NCBI RefSeq assembly: GCF_019443445.1
Contig: NZ_CP080378.1
Location: 3,844,001-3,908,000 of the forward strand
DNA: 64,000 bases
Source: Massilia sp. PAMC28688
Lineage (GTDB): Bacteria; Pseudomonadota; Gammaproteobacteria; Burkholderiales; Burkholderiaceae_D
Reading direction: 5' to 3'
This document shows, piece after piece, positions 53,709-64,000 of this stretch. Position 1 is the stretch's first letter. Each line of letters starts with the position of its first letter. A program made the translations under genes and the position numbers. A model generated the notes under the pieces. It saw only the letters and a list, made by a program, of their open reading frames with translations, made no database searches and had not been told where the DNA came from.

Positions 53709-54676
53709 GCCTGCCGGCGGCGCCGCGCGCGCTGGTGGACCGGTATGGCGTGGCCGCTATCGGGCGTTTCACGGGGCTGGCCGACAGCTTCGCGTGGAGC
53801 GCGCTGGCGCCGCCGTTTGCGCGCAGCCGTTGGTGGCGGCACTTTCATCACAAGCGCTGGCACTACGTGGCCCTCGCTTGCGAGGACGTGTTTGCGGCGG
53901 TGGCCATCGTCGACCTGGGCTGGACCAGTACCGCCTTTGCCTATGCTTTTGACCGGCGCCGGCGGCGCATGCTGGCCTCGTTCTCGCGCGACGGCCTGCC
54001 CGGCATGGGCGCGCGGGTGGCCGCCAACGCTTCCGGCAGCAGCAGCTTTGCTTCTGCGCGCTGCCGCATCCGGGTGGAGTGCGGCGCCCTGTCACTGCGC
54101 TGTGGCGGCTTTGACATCGATGCGCGCTGGGAGGTGGGGGCGCCATTCCTGCTCGCCAGCGGAGCGGTGGCGGGCGGATCGCTGCACGCCACCCAGAAAT
54201 CGGGCGGCATGGCGCTGCGTGGCACCTTGCGCGCAGGCGGCACGGTGGCCAGTCTCGACGGTGGCGTTGCCAGCATTGACTATTCAAGCGGCCTGCTGGC
54301 CCGCGACACCCAATGGCTGTGGGCCAGCGCCCACGGCAAGGGGGTGGGCTTTAACCTGCAGGCAGGGTATTTTGGCGACCAGGAAAACGCCCTGTGGCTC
54401 GATGGCCACATTATTGCCCTTGATGCTGCTCAATTTACCTACGATGCCGCACGCCCCATGGAACCCTGGCACATCGCCACGCACGATGGCTTGCTCGACC
54501 TGCGTTTCACGCCCGAAGGCATGCGCGCCGACCGGCGCAACCTGATGGTGGCCGCCAGCCGCTACGTGCAGCCGATTGGCACGTTCAGCGGCACCGTGCG
54601 GGCCAGCCGGGCCAGCAGCGCGGTGGAAGTCAGGGAATTGCTTGGAGTTACCGAAGACCACGTTTCGCGATGGTGA
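53705..54676 (+). CDS. DUF2804 family protein
   Basis: 323 residues from a GTG at 53705 that overlaps the glycosylase stop (GTGA). Beta-rich sequence with SIDYSSGLLARDTQWLWASA, GVGFNLQAGYFG and ENALWLDGHI, typical of DUF2804. Function unknown; coupling to the glycosylase suggests co-expression only. Confidence 0.8.
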   Translation: MSLPAAPRALVDRYGVAAIGRFTGLADSFAWSALAPPFARSRWWRHFHHKRWHYVALACEDVFAAVAIVDLGWTSTAFAYAFDRRRRRMLASFSRDGLPGMGARVAANASGSSSFASARCRIRVECGALSLRCGGFDIDARWEVGAPFLLASGAVAGGSLHATQKSGGMALRGTLRAGGTVASLDGGVASIDYSSGLLARDTQWLWASAHGKGVGFNLQAGYFGDQENALWLDGHIIALDAAQFTYDAARPMEPWHIATHDGLLDLRFTPEGMRADRRNLMVAASRYVQPIGTFSGTVRASRASSAVEVRELLGVTEDHVSRW

Positions 54677-54845
54677 TGGCTTGCGATATATCAAACCGGT
54701 GCTGTCGGCGCTCTTTACACTAGCTGTTCCGGGTTGATGAAAAAGTTCATAAAGAACAACACCAAACCCGTTGTACAACAATAATCCCGGCCTGGCCCGT
54801 ATTAGCAACGGCGCCGGCGCATGAGGCACTTTCTGAGGAGAGAGA

Positions 54846-55439
54846 ATGTTAACGGCGACATATACCCTGGTGGCACTTTCGGTCGAGCAAGCAAAAGTCC
54901 GGAGCAGTCTTCAATCCCTGCAACAACTACTTGAGACAAATTTCATCCACCAGAGTTCCCTGACGCCGGGCCAGGTCAGCTACGCATGCGATGCAGTCAA
55001 GCGCCTGTACGAAAGCTGTCACTGGCGCAAGCTCGACATGTTCCTCATCCCCGCCATCCGCAAGGCCACCAGCGGCGCTGACGAACTGCTGGGCACGCTT
55101 GACCAGCTGGGCCATGCGGCGGCCGAGGCCGTCGGTGTGCTGGCCATTCGCCTGGGGTCGGTCGCCATCGATACTGCCGCCAGGGTCGCCCAGTTCTGCG
55201 ACGCAGTGGACGCGTTCTGCAGTGCCACGCTCAGGCGCCTGGACATCGAGGAAAACAGCCTGTTCCCGGTGGCGCGGGCCGTCATTTCTGGCGAAGCATG
55301 GTTTTCCATTGCCAACCAAATGCTGGCGCACGACGCCTACGTGCAGGAGTCGCGGCCCATCAAGCCGGTGCGGCTGTTTGCCGAACCCCCGGCCGAGGCG
55401 GGCCAGTCACACCGGTCCGATGCCCATTTGGTACATTGA
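54846..55439 (+). CDS. Hemerythrin-like protein of unknown function
   Basis: 197 residues, all helical. EENSLFPVARAVISGEAWFS resembles the last helices of HHE proteins, but most expected iron-ligand histidines are missing, so oxygen or iron binding is doubtful. GAGGAGAGAGA precedes the ATG. It stands alone between two longer genes. Confidence 0.55.
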   Translation: MLTATYTLVALSVEQAKVRSSLQSLQQLLETNFIHQSSLTPGQVSYACDAVKRLYESCHWRKLDMFLIPAIRKATSGADELLGTLDQLGHAAAEAVGVLAIRLGSVAIDTAARVAQFCDAVDAFCSATLRRLDIEENSLFPVARAVISGEAWFSIANQMLAHDAYVQESRPIKPVRLFAEPPAEAGQSHRSDAHLVH

Positions 55440-55559
55440 CAGTATTATTTTTCGCTACTTCCCGCAGTGCCAGCAGCGACGATCTGCAGGGGAGCGGAAT
55501 AGCTGGTAATGACGCCCGTTCTTGCTATGATGACGGTTTTGAATGATTGATTGCACGTC

Positions 55560-58208
55560 ATGTTCGAATTCCTCTTCAAGCGGCCGGGCGACAAATCTTC
55601 CAGCGGTGCCAAGGCCAAGCCGGCAGATCCTGCAGCACCGGGCGCCAACAGCGCGACCCCGGCCAAGACTTCCCCTGCCGCCAGGGCGGGCGATAGCGCC
55701 AGGGCGGTCGAGAGCGCCAACGCGGTTGGCGCCGCAAAAGCGGCCGGCGCGGCGGCGCGCGAAGCGCAGGCCCAGCGCATGGCCGGCCTGCGCGGCGACG
55801 AGTCCGGCGCGGCCGACTTCATTTTGCAGTGCGACTTTTCCGAGCTGCGTCTGGCGGCAGCAGAACATATTCATTCGCGCGAGCAGCTCGAGCGGGTCTA
55901 CACCGGCATTCGCAACACCGACCGCCGCGTGGCCAAGCTGATGCAGTCGCGGCTCGATGCCCTGCGCCACCACGATGCTGAACTGCAGCGCGGCCAGGCT
56001 TGCATCGACCAGGCGACCCAGCTGGTCAGCGACGACAAACTCACTCCCAACCAGGTAGCCGACCTGGACCGCAAATGGTCCGTGGTCAAGGCGCCGGAAC
56101 TGGCAGGCGTCTTTGACGAGCTGCGTGCAAGGCTGGGCCAGCGGCTGGAGCGCCAGGTCATGCTGCAGCGGGCCATGATCGACCGCCTGGGACAGGTGCG
56201 CAAGCTCGCCGCCAGTGCCCTGAGTGCCGCGGAGATTGCCGCCGAGCTGCAACAGCTGGCCCAGGCCCAGCAGGAAGCGCTGGCAGCGCCCGAACATCCT
56301 TCACTGCCGCGCAGCCTTACCAATGAGTTTGCCAACGAGCACGCCCGCGTGGCGGCCATGCTGGCCGACATCGAACAGGGCCAGGCGGCAGCGGCCAGGC
56401 GCGAAGCCGTGCTGGCCGAGTGGCAGGCGGCGCCGGCCGGGTCGCTCAATGCCGAACAGATGCACAAGACCTGGCGCCAGCTGCCGGCGGCGCCCGAAGC
56501 GCTGGCCGACACGCTGCGCCAGCGATTTGAACAATTGCTCACCACCATACCCGCACCCGCACCTGCCGCGGACGCGCCCGCGCGCACCGAGCCACGCAAG
56601 AAGGGACAGGCGCAGGCGCCCGATCCGGCCTTCATCAGCAAGCTCGAAGCGATGGAAGCGGCGCTCCAGCATGGTTCGCTGGGGGCGGCGGCCGACATGG
56701 ACAAGGCGCTCAAGGACAGCCGCGGCGTGCGCCTGACACCGGCATTGTCGGAGCGGCTGGTGCACGCGCGGGCCGAGCTCAAGCGCCTGTCCGACTGGGC
56801 GCGCTGGGGTGGCAATGTGTCGCGCGAAGAATTGATCAAGGCGGTGGAAACGCTGTCCACCCAGGCGCTGTCGATGAGCGAACTGGCCAAGAAAGTGGGC
56901 AGCATGCGCGACCGCTGGAAGTCGCTCGATACGCTGAGCGGCGCCGCGCCCAAGACCTTATGGGAACGCTTCGACCAGGCCTGCACGGCCGCCTATGCGC
57001 CCGCTGCCGCCCACTTCAAGCACCTGGCCGAGGAGCGCCACAGCAATGCCGCCAAGGCCGAAGCCCTGATCGCGGAAGCGGCCGGCGAGGCCGAGCGCAT
57101 TGCCGGCAGTGCCACCGTGGACTGGAAGCAGATGGCAGCGACCGTGCAGCGCCTGCGCCTGGCCTGGAGCCACCTGGGCGCGATCGACCGCAAGGACAAG
57201 AAGCGCCTGGACCAGGCCTTTGCCGATGCGCTCAATGTGCTGCAGGCACCGCTCGAAGAGCAGCGCAAGGATGAAGTATCCGGGCGCGAGGAAATGATCG
57301 CCCAGGTCACGGCGCTCAATCCCCAGGACCGTCATGCCCTCGACACGCTCAAGGCCCTGCAGGAGCGCTGGCAGGAACACGCGCGCGCCGTGCCGCTCGA
57401 GCGCAAGACCGAGCAGGCGCTGTGGCAGCGCTTTCGCGCCGCGTGCGATGCCGTCTTCGCCCGGCGCAAGGAACACGCCCACGCGGCCGACGCCGAGCGC
57501 CGCGCCCACCAGGAGGCCAAGGAAGCGCTGTGCGCACGGCTCGAGGAAGCCGCCGCCACCGCCACGGCGGCCACCGCCGCCAGGCTGCTGCGCGACGCTG
57601 CCGCCGAATGGCACGCCATTGGCCCGGTCCCGCGTGCCAGCGAAGCAAAGGTGGAAAAGCGCTACCAGGCCGCCGTTGCCGCCATCGGCGAGCATGCCGA
57701 AGCTGCCAAGCGCGATGCCAGCCGCGCCCAGGCCAGCGCCCTGCGCGACAAGCTGGCGCTGTGCCAGCAGATGGAGGCGCAGCTTGCCGCGCCCGCCGGC
57801 AGCGGCAGCGGCAGCGACTGGACTGCGCGCTGGAGCGCGCTGCCGGCGGTGTCAGGCGAGTACGAGCGCGTGCTCAAGACCCGATTCGATGCCGCGCTGG
57901 CGGCGCTTGAAGCGCAACCTGAACAACGCCGGGAGTATGCCGCCAGGCTCGAGCAAAACCGCCCGGCGCTGCTGGAGGAAGTGCTGCGCCTGGAGATTGC
58001 AGCCGGCATTGACAGTGGCGCCGAGTTCGCGCGCGATCGCCTCAAGCTGCAGGTGCAGTCGCTGCAATCGTCGCTCAAGTCCGGGCAAAAGCCTGACACG
58101 GCGGCCACCCGGTTCCTGGAACTGTGCGCGCTGCCGGCGCTGGCCGACGAGCGCACCATCTCGCGCATCGACCACCTGTTTGCGCGCATTGCAAAGGATG
58201 GCAAGTGA
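55560..58208 (+). CDS. DUF349 coiled-coil protein
   Basis: 882 residues. MFEFLFKRPGDKSS start, an Ala/Lys-rich low-complexity N-terminus (20-75), then several DUF349 repeats of the W(K/Q)..(G)(P/x) type, for example LAEWQAAPAGSLN, WKQMAATVQRLRLAW, RWQEHARAVPLERKTEQALW. The same family occurs beside moaE in other betaproteobacteria as far as I recall. Role unknown; possibly RNA- or ribosome-related. moaE begins inside its last codons. Confidence 0.75.
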   Translation: MFEFLFKRPGDKSSSGAKAKPADPAAPGANSATPAKTSPAARAGDSARAVESANAVGAAKAAGAAAREAQAQRMAGLRGDESGAADFILQCDFSELRLAAAEHIHSREQLERVYTGIRNTDRRVAKLMQSRLDALRHHDAELQRGQACIDQATQLVSDDKLTPNQVADLDRKWSVVKAPELAGVFDELRARLGQRLERQVMLQRAMIDRLGQVRKLAASALSAAEIAAELQQLAQAQQEALAAPEHPSLPRSLTNEFANEHARVAAMLADIEQGQAAAARREAVLAEWQAAPAGSLNAEQMHKTWRQLPAAPEALADTLRQRFEQLLTTIPAPAPAADAPARTEPRKKGQAQAPDPAFISKLEAMEAALQHGSLGAAADMDKALKDSRGVRLTPALSERLVHARAELKRLSDWARWGGNVSREELIKAVETLSTQALSMSELAKKVGSMRDRWKSLDTLSGAAPKTLWERFDQACTAAYAPAAAHFKHLAEERHSNAAKAEALIAEAAGEAERIAGSATVDWKQMAATVQRLRLAWSHLGAIDRKDKKRLDQAFADALNVLQAPLEEQRKDEVSGREEMIAQVTALNPQDRHALDTLKALQERWQEHARAVPLERKTEQALWQRFRAACDAVFARRKEHAHAADAERRAHQEAKEALCARLEEAAATATAATAARLLRDAAAEWHAIGPVPRASEAKVEKRYQAAVAAIGEHAEAAKRDASRAQASALRDKLALCQQMEAQLAAPAGSGSGSDWTARWSALPAVSGEYERVLKTRFDAALAALEAQPEQRREYAARLEQNRPALLEEVLRLEIAAGIDSGAEFARDRLKLQVQSLQSSLKSGQKPDTAATRFLELCALPALADERTISRIDHLFARIAKDGK

Positions 58209-58675
58209 GCGGCACGAGCACCAGTGTGCGCATCCAGGCAGGGGACTTTGACCTGTCCACGGAGATTGCCGCGCTGCGCCGGCAAGACCCTCGCGTGGGC
58301 GCGGTGGTCAGCTTCCTGGGCACGGTGCGCGACATGAACGAGGGCGCATCGGTCGCCTGCCTGGAGCTCGAACACTATCCCGGCATGACGGAGCAGGCCA
58401 TCGGCGCCATCGTGGCCCAGGCCAGCTGCCGCTGGCCCCTGTTTGCCGCCCGCGTGATCCATCGCGTGGGACCCTTGCACCCCATGGACCAGATTGTGCT
58501 GGTGGCCTGCACCAGCGCGCACCGGGGCGATGCGTTTGCGGCCTGCGAATTCATGATCGATTACCTCAAGACGGAGGCTCCGCTGTGGAAAAAGGAGCAG
58601 ACCCCGCAGGGCGCGCGCTGGGTTGACGCCCGCGTCACCGACGACGCCGCCCTGGCCAAATGGGCCACGCGCTGA
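58205..58675 (+). CDS. moaE: Molybdopterin synthase catalytic subunit MoaE
   Basis: 156 residues. With MoaD it turns cPMP into molybdopterin. [34 protein letters not shown], and the catalytic lysines in [15 protein letters not shown] are conserved. Start is a GTG at 58205 overlapping the DUF349 stop. It overlaps crcB by 16 bases. No moaD is in the window. Confidence 0.93.
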   Translation: MSGTSTSVRIQAGDFDLSTEIAALRRQDPRVGAVVSFLGTVRDMNEGASVACLELEHYPGMTEQAIGAIVAQASCRWPLFAARVIHRVGPLHPMDQIVLVACTSAHRGDAFAACEFMIDYLKTEAPLWKKEQTPQGARWVDARVTDDAALAKWATR

Positions 58676-59046
58676 GTTTTGCCGCCGTCGGGCTGGGTGC
58701 GGCACTCGGTGCATGGCTGCGCTGGGGCCTGGGCCTGTGGCTGGCGGGCATGCACGACAAGGTGCAGCTGGGGACCCTGGTGGCCAACCTGTCCGGGGGC
58801 TATCTGGCGGGGCTGGCGCTGGCTTTTTTTGCGGCCACGCCGGCCGTCGCAGCCGAGTGGCGCCTGTTTGCCATTACCGGTTTGCTGGGCGGCCTGACCA
58901 CGTTTTCCACATTTTCGGGCGAAGCCATGCTGCTGCTGCAGCGCGGCGAGCATGGCTGGGCGCTGGCGCATTCGGCGCTGCACCTGGCCGGATCGATTAT
59001 TTGTTGTATCGCCGGGTATGCCACCTGGCGCTTGGTATCGTCGTAG
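58660..59046 (+). CDS. crcB: Fluoride channel CrcB/Fluc
   Basis: 128 residues, four membrane helices. Dual-topology fluoride exporter; [18 protein letters not shown] (Asn in the pore region) and [12 protein letters not shown] are the family signatures. No fluoride riboswitch is visible because its start lies inside moaE. Confidence 0.93.
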   Translation: MGHALSFAAVGLGAALGAWLRWGLGLWLAGMHDKVQLGTLVANLSGGYLAGLALAFFAATPAVAAEWRLFAITGLLGGLTTFSTFSGEAMLLLQRGEHGWALAHSALHLAGSIICCIAGYATWRLVSS

Positions 59047-59069
59047 TGCACCCACCTCAGGAGAACCGC

Positions 59070-59504
59070 ATGTCCGCACCTATTTCGCCCCGTCCAACCG
59101 CAGCCTTTGTCGGCGCGTCCTGGCTGGCCCTTTTCGTTGGCGCCATTACCTACGTCTCCGGCTTGTGGAACGCGCAGATGGCGTTGAACGAAAAAGGCTA
59201 CTACTTCACGCTGCTCATGTACGGCCTGTTTGCCGCCGTGTCGCTGCAAAAATCGGTACGCGACCGGCTCGAAGGCGTCAAGGTCACCGGCATCTACTTT
59301 GGCCTGTGCTGGATTTCGCTGCTGCTGTCGGTGCTGCTGCTGACCATCGGCCTGTGGAACGCGACGCTGGCGCCAAGCGAAAAAGGCTTCTATGCCATGT
59401 CCTTCGTCCTTAGCCTGTTTGCCGCGGTCGCCGTGCAAAAGAACGTGCGCGACGTGGCGCTGGCCGACGAGCACAATCCACCGGTTGCCATGAGCAAGGA
59501 ATAA
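59070..59504 (+). CDS. YiaA/YiaB-family inner-membrane protein
   Basis: 144 residues, four membrane helices arranged as two similar halves: [20 protein letters not shown] and [20 protein letters not shown]. This internal duplication is the YiaAB domain. Function unknown. ATG at 59070 has AGGAGAA. Confidence 0.85.
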   Translation: MSAPISPRPTAAFVGASWLALFVGAITYVSGLWNAQMALNEKGYYFTLLMYGLFAAVSLQKSVRDRLEGVKVTGIYFGLCWISLLLSVLLLTIGLWNATLAPSEKGFYAMSFVLSLFAAVAVQKNVRDVALADEHNPPVAMSKE

Positions 59505-59537
59505 AAAAAAAGGCGCGCTGCCGTGGCAGTGCGCCTC
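59502..59537. terminator. Convergent terminator between yiaA-like gene and aminopeptidase gene
   Basis: AGGCGCGCTGCC pairs with GGCAGTGCGCCT (one mismatch) over a three-base loop. Nine A precede it, giving a T run on the minus strand for the aminopeptidase transcript; the plus side has only TCTTGTT. Confidence 0.8.
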
Positions 59538-59546
59538 TTGTTGCGC

Positions 59547-62186
59547 TTAACGCAGCGTCAGGCTGTTCTTGATGGTCACACAGCGCATGTCGTCCTCGCG
59601 CTTTTCGCGCAGCGAGCGGGCGGTAAAGGCCGACAGGTCGCGATACTCGGCAATAGCCTTGTCCAGCCGTGCCACACTGTGCTCCGAACACCCGAGCGGG
59701 ATCATCGTTTGTGCATAAGAGCGCATGAACACGGGCCCTGCCGCCTTGTCGATGGCCGGCAGGCGCGCCAGGCGCGCGGCGGCGCTGGCCTCGGACAGGG
59801 CCTGCTGCTCCGGCATGTACAGGTAGCCCATGGCGGTGCGCAGGCGCGGGAACGGCACCTTGGTGCTGGTGTCGTCGATGGCCGCCAGCCACTCGCCCTT
59901 GACGGCGGCATCGGGCCGCACCACGCGCGCGGCCAGGGCTTCGGTCTGGCCCGCGTCGGACTTGTCGCGTGCCAGTTCGGCATCAATCAGGGCCGCGCTG
60001 CCGGGATGATCGAAGCGGTTCAGCGTGCGGATCAGGTCCCAGCGCAGGTCCTGGTCCAGCGGCACGCCCGGTATCACGGTGGCGCCTGACAATACGGAAG
60101 CCAGTTTGTCCAGCCCCCGCTTGTCTGATGCGACCTGCTCGTACAGGCCCAGCCAGCGGCGCGCAAAGTCCGGCTTGCTGCGATTCGCCTGCACCCCAGT
60201 CCAGCTCATTGTTTGCAGCGACGCCAGGGTGGTGGCCACATAGGCGGGATCGGCGTTGGCCGCCCGCAGCAGGTTGACGCCGGCCGAGGTCTTGTTCAGC
60301 ACGTCGCCCAGCAGCACATAATCGTGCTCGCTGCCGGCGTTGTCGATCACCGTCTGCAGGAAGGCGTTGAGGGGATACTTGCCATCGCGTACGCCGTCCC
60401 ACAGGCTTTGCCACAGCATGGCGCGCAGCAGCGGGTCGCGCACCGTGCCCAGGTGCTTGCCGGCGGTGGCGAACGAGCGGCCGTCGAGCTGCACTTTCAC
60501 GAAGCCCCAGTCCTGGTAGTTCGGGTACACCAGGTCCGGGCAGGCCGCGCCCACCATGCCGGGAACGGCGGTGGAGGCGCCCTTGTAGATGACCGGTATA
60601 TTGCGCGTCAGCTTCATGTTCTTGCCGCGCATGGTGAAGGCGGCCACCTGCACGCGCTGCTCGCGCAGCGTGTCCAGTCCCGGCCGGGCGACGCCCTGGT
60701 CGAGCGTGAAGCTGGCCACCTTGCCGCCTTCGCAGCGGTAGTTGGCGGTGAGGGTGTTCACGCCTGCCTGGTACAGCCACTGCTCGGTCCACGGGCCCAG
60801 GTCGCGCCCGGCCGTCTTGCCCAGCGTGCCGATAAAGTCTTCCAGCTTCGCGTTCTGGTACTGGTACTTGACCAGGTAGTTATGCACGCCCTTGCGGAAC
60901 ACCTCGTCGCCGAGCAGGTGGCGCAGCTGCTTGAGCGTGGACGCCCCCTTGGAATAGGTGATGGCATCGATATTGTCAAAGGCGTTCGCGCTCGACGGCA
61001 CCGGCACTTCGATCGGATGGGTGGCCGGACTCTGGTCCTGGTGGTAGCCGGCCTGCTTGTCGTTGATGTAGAACGAGCGCCAGGCGTGCTTGAATTCCGT
61101 CGATTCATGCAGGGCGTGGGTGGCCATGAAGGAGGCGAAGCTTTCATTGAGCCACAGGCCGTTCCACCAGTCCATGGTCACCAGGTCGCCAAACCACTGG
61201 TGGGCCATCTCGTGCAGGATGACTTCGGCCAGGCTCTCGCGCTGGGCCGCGGTGGTGGCGCCTTTCTGCACGAAGCCGCGCTCGGCGAAGGTGACGGCGG
61301 CGGCGTTTTCCATGGCCCCGTACAGGAAGTCCGGGACGATCAGCTGGTCGTATTTTTCAAACTGGTAGGGAATGCCGAAGTACTGGTCAAAAAATACCAG
61401 GCCGTTTTTGGTGTACCTGAACCAGTCCGCGGGATTGACCTGCGAGGCCACCGACTGGCGGGCGAACAGGCGCATGGGGTACTTGCCGCTTCCGTCTTCC
61501 CATACCTTGTAGGGGCCGGCGTGCAGGGAAAAATTGTAGGAGCTGAGCTGCTTACTGGCCGGGAAGGTCCAGCGCCGGGTGGCGCCCAGGTCTTCAATCT
61601 TCGTTTCGCGCGTGGTCGATACCACCGTCCAGTCGCTCGGCGCTACCACCGTGGTGGCGTAGGTGGCCTTGATGTTGGGCTGGTCGAACAGGGCAAACAT
61701 CTGGCTGGCGGCGGCGGGCTCGAAGTGGCTGTAGGTGTAGACCCGGCCATCGGCGGCATCGACATTGCGGTGCAGGCCCTCGCCATTGGTGCTGTGCAGG
61801 CGCGTGTAGCTGACCGACACCGTATTGCGCCCGGCCACCAGGTCCTTTGGCGCGACGGTAATGAACCAGTTGTTGTACTGTGGTGTGACCGGCTTGCCAT
61901 TGACGGTCAGTGCGGTGATGGTCCCCTTGTTGAGGTCGATCGTGAGCGGCTGATCGGTATCCTTGAGGTCAAAGCTGATGTGGCTGGTAGCGGAGAAAGT
62001 TTCCTTTCCGGTCAGCTCGAACGACAGGTCGTAGGCCACGTTCGATACCCGGGCCGCGCGCGCCATGGCGTCGGCCTGGCTCAGGTAGGCATTCTCGGCG
62101 CGCGGGGCGGCGGCCAGGGCGGCGGGGCCGGCAAACAGGGTGCCGATCACGGCCGCCACTGTCAGGATGCGTGGAAGGTGCTGCAT
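59547..62186 (-). CDS. Secreted M1 family metallo-aminopeptidase
   Basis: 879 residues, Sec signal 1-26. GAMEN exopeptidase motif at 290-294, zinc site HEMAH at 325-329 with the third ligand Glu348 (HExxH-18-E), and a long helical ERAP1_C-like C-terminus. Removes N-terminal residues from peptides, here in the periplasm or outside. AGGAG precedes the ATG at 62186; the frame extends to 62297 but lacks a signal in that form. Confidence 0.92.
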   Translation of the reverse strand: MQHLPRILTVAAVIGTLFAGPAALAAAPRAENAYLSQADAMARAARVSNVAYDLSFELTGKETFSATSHISFDLKDTDQPLTIDLNKGTITALTVNGKPVTPQYNNWFITVAPKDLVAGRNTVSVSYTRLHSTNGEGLHRNVDAADGRVYTYSHFEPAAASQMFALFDQPNIKATYATTVVAPSDWTVVSTTRETKIEDLGATRRWTFPASKQLSSYNFSLHAGPYKVWEDGSGKYPMRLFARQSVASQVNPADWFRYTKNGLVFFDQYFGIPYQFEKYDQLIVPDFLYGAMENAAAVTFAERGFVQKGATTAAQRESLAEVILHEMAHQWFGDLVTMDWWNGLWLNESFASFMATHALHESTEFKHAWRSFYINDKQAGYHQDQSPATHPIEVPVPSSANAFDNIDAITYSKGASTLKQLRHLLGDEVFRKGVHNYLVKYQYQNAKLEDFIGTLGKTAGRDLGPWTEQWLYQAGVNTLTANYRCEGGKVASFTLDQGVARPGLDTLREQRVQVAAFTMRGKNMKLTRNIPVIYKGASTAVPGMVGAACPDLVYPNYQDWGFVKVQLDGRSFATAGKHLGTVRDPLLRAMLWQSLWDGVRDGKYPLNAFLQTVIDNAGSEHDYVLLGDVLNKTSAGVNLLRAANADPAYVATTLASLQTMSWTGVQANRSKPDFARRWLGLYEQVASDKRGLDKLASVLSGATVIPGVPLDQDLRWDLIRTLNRFDHPGSAALIDAELARDKSDAGQTEALAARVVRPDAAVKGEWLAAIDDTSTKVPFPRLRTAMGYLYMPEQQALSEASAAARLARLPAIDKAAGPVFMRSYAQTMIPLGCSEHSVARLDKAIAEYRDLSAFTARSLREKREDDMRCVTIKNSLTLR

Positions 62187-62223
62187 GAAGTCTCCTCGTT
62201 TTTGTATTTGCACTGGTAGTTCC

Positions 62224-62253
62224 ATTGATTCATTGCATTGATTCATTGCATTA
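62224..62253. repeat. Short tandem repeat in the pepN-like/clpB intergenic region
   Basis: CATTGATTCATTG occurs twice in tandem with a partial third copy (CATT). It lies 38 bases upstream of the aminopeptidase start, so it may overlap its leader or a regulator site. Confidence 0.5.
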
Positions 62254-62301
62254 TTCAGAAGATAGTAACACCGCAATTCGCGCTGTGGGACATGCATATA
62301 T

Positions 62302-62329
62302 CTTGAAAAACTTTTGGCTGGCCCAATCT
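62302..62329 (+). promoter_or_regulatory. Sigma-32 heat-shock promoter of clpB
   Basis: CTTGAAA at 62302-62308, 13-base spacer, then CCCAATCT, against the consensus CTTGAAA-N(11-16)-CCCCATNT (one mismatch). It lies 38 bases from the clpB ATG. Confidence 0.85.
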
Positions 62330-62366
62330 TGTTTTCAATTCAAAAACATCATCAGGGAGCACGACC

Positions 62367-64000
<1,634 letters not shown>

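Noticed and set aside
58660..59046. Fluoride riboswitch ahead of crcB
   Set aside because: The start of crcB overlaps the moaE coding sequence; no separate leader exists.
60213..62219. 668-residue open frame antisense to the M1 aminopeptidase
   Set aside because: Composition typical of an antisense shadow (Gly/Val/His-rich); the opposite strand has the full zinc motif.

Overview
The window is high-GC chromosomal DNA of a motile betaproteobacterium. It most resembles the Oxalobacteraceae (Massilia/Telluria/Duganella group). The evidence is a CheY/CheZ pair, EF-P with Arg32 next to the arginine rhamnosyltransferase EarP, DbpA, ScpA, a DUF3460 protein, and the 'GGTCAGACCACTTAAACG' intergenic repeat that I associate with this group. 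The assignment to genus is inference; no rRNA is present.

Layout. 0.1-2.5 kb: end of a chemotaxis cluster (cheY, cheZ, an EAL-HDOD protein), then a repeat-filled gap. 2.9-10.8 kb: housekeeping genes (small membrane protein, panC, scpA, DUF3460, a probable FabMG-type reductase, a GNAT acetyltransferase, metG, apbC). 11.3-14.2 kb: a secreted beta-helix protein and a vanadium-haloperoxidase-like protein. 14.4-16.5 kb: gltX and five tRNA genes (Ala-Glu-Glu-Ala-Glu). 16.6-20.7 kb: an unusual three-gene operon (glycine-zipper repeat protein, small stand-alone protease prodomain-like protein, subtilase), none with a visible Sec signal. 21.1-24.7 kb: earP, efp, and a Tat-type amidase. 24.7-28.3 kb: a type VI secretion style phospho-signalling operon (TagH C-terminal-like protein, PP2C phosphatase, PEGA-domain Ser/Thr kinase, TssQ-like lipoprotein) without core T6SS genes here. 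28.5-36.3 kb: dbpA, an AraC regulator, a PETase-like secreted hydrolase with a short lipase-foldase-like partner, initiator tRNA, a methyltransferase and small proteins.

36.3-44.3 kb is an accessory island of visibly lower GC. It starts with the 3' end of a tyrosine recombinase gene and a MazEF module with its own promoter and operator repeats. Then comes a one-directional series of short, mostly unknown genes. Most have the same AAGGAAAA(A)T-ATG leader, and four 16-bp palindromes of one family lie among them. The series includes a membrane-anchored Mrr-type nuclease and an AlbA_2/Schlafen-type protein; several members are frameshifted.

44.3-64 kb returns to core genes: sbcC/sbcD, a PAS-GGDEF diguanylate cyclase, an AlkZ/YcaQ-type glycosylase and a DUF2804 protein, a hemerythrin-like protein, a DUF349 protein, moaE, crcB, a YiaA-type protein, a secreted M1 aminopeptidase, and clpB running off the end behind a sigma-32 promoter.

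The strongest candidates for an undescribed system are the protease/repeat-protein operon at 16.6-20.7 kb and the cassette-like array at 37-44 kb. The PETase-like hydrolase with its foldase-like neighbour is also worth follow-up.
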